Shown one piece after another: positions 62,332 through 64,000 of a DNA stretch of 64,000 nt (its first letter is position 1; every line of letters starts with the position of its first letter). This DNA is from an uncultured Planctomyces sp. (GTDB taxonomy: Bacteria; Planctomycetota; Planctomycetia; Planctomycetales; Planctomycetaceae), in contig CALGTK010000107.1 of the NCBI GenBank assembly GCA_937904325.1, positions 30,980 to 94,979 of the forward strand. Direction: 5' to 3'. The notes below the pieces were generated by a model. That model ran no database searches, was not told the origin of the DNA, and saw only the letters and a list, made by a program, of their open reading frames with translations. The position numbers were made by a program, and so were the translations under genes.

Positions 62332-64000
62332 TCGCACAACTCCTGGATGGGCTCAGAAGAAACAGACTGAAAGGAGCTTTCACGAGATTGTTGATCCGAG
62401 TTTTTCTGATTGTTTGATTTGGCTTCTTCGCGAACCTTTCTACGCGCAGCGCGTTCCGCTTTCTTTTTCGCTTTGTCGTCGGGAGCTGGTTCATCAGTCA
62501 CTCCCAACTCTTGCTTCAAAGCTTGTGGCACCGTTACCGTTTTGCCTTTGATTTCGAGTTGTTTGACGATGGCGATCTGTTTGTCGATTTGCCCGGGTTC
62601 AGCGGCGTTCCCTCCGGGAATGAACTCTCCGAAAGGACGACCAATGACTTCGATGTCCTGTTGCATGAGATTCCGCATCTCTTTAATGCGAGTGGCCTGA
62701 GCTTTTTTATAAGCCAGGTTCTTCATTTCTTTCGGATCCCTCTCCAGGTGGTAGAGTTGATCTTCGTCAAAGAAACCGGGGCGAGCTGCCCCTCTAACTC
62801 CGATGCCCAGACGTCCAATGTAGGACATGGCTTTGGGTAAGTTTTTCGGCGTGGCTTTCTTAATGGCAGCGATCTGTTCTTTGGTATGGCGAACGGCAAC
62901 GTAGGACCAGTCTTTCGTGACCGTAGCCCGCGCAGCACCCATTTCGAGATAAAGGTGATTCCGCCAATCCTCGGATTTTCCGTCTTTCAAAAGAGGGGTG
63001 AGGCTCTGTCCATCGATCCGGTAAGAGTTCGGTTTCTCCGCTTGACCCAGTTCGAAGAAAGTGGGGACGAGGTCGATATTCTGCACGAGTTCTTCACACA
63101 CCTGCCCTGCGGCGATTCCTTTTGGCCAACGCATGATCATGGGCACCTGGCAAGCACCGTGTGAAAAGACGGATGCTTTGCCATCGCGACCGTGATCCGG
63201 CGCAAAAATCACCAGCGTGTTGTCATCGATTCCAAGCTCCTCAAGCTTCCGAAGAATCGCCCCGAGCGAATCGTCGATCCACGCTTCACCAGCCACATGG
63301 CTGTCGGGATCGAAGCCCTTTTCAGTGATCGTCTTGAGAAGCTCTGCGCGAGATGTCATGACCTCTGGAAGACTTTCAACTTCTCCCTCGCCGGTGATGA
63401 GCGGGTGATCTATGGACTTTCGCCAGGACTTATCCGGCCCGTGCAGCAGGGTGCTGCAAAGATGAAGGTAAAAGGGGCCACCTTTGTTCTCTTCAATGAA
63501 CTCCAGAGCGGCCACCGTCGTCCATTCAGGGTTGTGCGAGGAATAGGGCGAGTGGATGTTTTCCGGGTAGACGTTCTTCGCCCAGGAAAAGCCCAGCGTC
63601 TGGAGGTAACGACGCATCCAGCGTTCGTTGTGCTTGAACTGATCCGATGTTTCAGCCCCGGGACTCGCGTCTTTGGGAATGTTGATCCATTTGTTTTTGC
63701 CCCTGTAAAACTCCGGGAAATCCAAACTGGAAGTGAGGTGAAATTTCCCAACGAATCCGGTGGTGTAACCAGCTTCACGGAGAACATTTCCGACGTTCAT
63801 CCTGTCGCGTTCCAGTGCGACATTGAAGTTGGGAAGCCCCTGATTCTCTTTGCCGCCGACCGCTTCGGCATAAAGTTTGCTATGCGAGTTACCAGCAAAC
63901 CGACCGGTCAGGAAGCTGTATCGAGATGGAGTACAAACCGAGCTGCTGACGTAGGCGCGAGTGAACTTCATTCCTTCCTCTGCCATGCGGTCGAGATTGG
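62328..64000 (-). CDS. Secreted sulfatase, 5' end outside window
   Basis: Partial type I sulfatase; at least 557 codons are present and the N-terminus continues beyond the right edge. The visible part opens with NLDRMAEEGMKFTRAYVSS, then canonical CTPSRYSFLTGRFAG, FVGKFHL, LHGPDKSW and FAPDHGRDGK. A C-terminal extension of about 150 residues is lysine- and alanine-rich (KKKAERAARRK) and probably disordered or coiled. Its TGA overlaps the EF-hand ATG, making it the first visible gene of Module D. Confidence 0.93.
   Translation of the reverse strand, partial: NLDRMAEEGMKFTRAYVSSSVCTPSRYSFLTGRFAGNSHSKLYAEAVGGKENQGLPNFNVALERDRMNVGNVLREAGYTTGFVGKFHLTSSLDFPEFYRGKNKWINIPKDASPGAETSDQFKHNERWMRRYLQTLGFSWAKNVYPENIHSPYSSHNPEWTTVAALEFIEENKGGPFYLHLCSTLLHGPDKSWRKSIDHPLITGEGEVESLPEVMTSRAELLKTITEKGFDPDSHVAGEAWIDDSLGAILRKLEELGIDDNTLVIFAPDHGRDGKASVFSHGACQVPMIMRWPKGIAAGQVCEELVQNIDLVPTFFELGQAEKPNSYRIDGQSLTPLLKDGKSEDWRNHLYLEMGAARATVTKDWSYVAVRHTKEQIAAIKKATPKNLPKAMSYIGRLGIGVRGAARPGFFDEDQLYHLERDPKEMKNLAYKKAQATRIKEMRNLMQQDIEVIGRPFGEFIPGGNAAEPGQIDKQIAIVKQLEIKGKTVTVPQALKQELGVTDEPAPDDKAKKKAERAARRKVREEAKSNNQKNSDQQSRESSFQSVSSEPIQELCE

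Noticed and set aside
1..64000. tRNA, rRNA, CRISPR arrays, insertion sequences or prophage
   Set aside because: I looked on both strands for cloverleaf-like segments, regular spacers, transposase motifs and terminal repeats and saw none that I could support.

Overview
The window looks like part of a planctomycete chromosome, most likely from a Pirellulaceae relative such as Rhodopirellula or Blastopirellula. The evidence is lineage-typical: cytochrome-linked PSD proteins (DUF1549/DUF1553 and DUF1587/1592/1588/1585), Tat-exported DUF1501 and DUF1552 proteins, a PVC-type multi-domain heme protein, an ECF sigma factor followed by a FecR-like protein, twelve type I sulfatases, and palindromes that read as NPKRQRG/LTRRVT when translated. 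Family calls rest on motif recognition by eye; no database was searched.

Layout. Positions 77-2939 (minus) hold housekeeping tsaD and a coupled pair, a 2OG-Fe(II) oxygenase-like gene and an ELM1-like gene. Positions 3336-6478 (plus) hold a sulfatase and an M14-like peptidase 2 nt apart, the only plus-strand genes. From 6672 to the right edge every convincing gene is on the minus strand, so transcription runs right to left. Positions 6672-10640 encode a 1.3-kiloresidue SGNH/dehydrogenase/cytochrome fusion.

The rest is dominated by a recurring module: a secreted heme-binding PSD protein, its Tat-exported partner, and one or more sulfatases. Module A (22942-10934) is PSD1, DUF1501, three sulfatases and an (alpha/alpha)6 glycosidase. 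Module B (33098-23258) is a beta-propeller, a lectin-like coiled-coil protein, PSD1, DUF1501, an enolase-superfamily enzyme and a sulfatase. Positions 33167-42298 hold four tandem sulfatases behind a sigma/FecR pair. Positions 42451-44922 encode a GH127-like enzyme preceded by a decayed galM. Module C (52893-45836) is a DUF1080 protein, a sulfatase, DUF1552, a DUF1592-type PSD protein and a second sulfatase, with start and stop codons overlapping or 2 nt apart. Module D (64000-52945) is a sulfatase cut by the window edge, an EF-hand protein, DUF1552, a DUF1592-type PSD protein, an FG-GAP protein, a Gfo/Idh fragment, a GH128-like protein and a Gfo/Idh/MocA oxidoreductase.

Taken together, the region looks like a polysaccharide-utilisation island for a sulfated glycan, probably with arabinose or other neutral side groups. 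Sulfatases would remove sulfate, glycosidases would cut the chain, and oxidoreductases (enolase superfamily, Gfo/Idh, DUF1080, and the heme PSD/DUF1501/DUF1552 pairs) would process the sugars outside the cytoplasm. The role of the PSD/Tat-partner pairs is unknown; their fourfold association with sulfatases here is the most interesting pattern. I see no transporter, TonB receptor, formylglycine-generating enzyme, tRNA, rRNA, CRISPR array, transposase or integrase.
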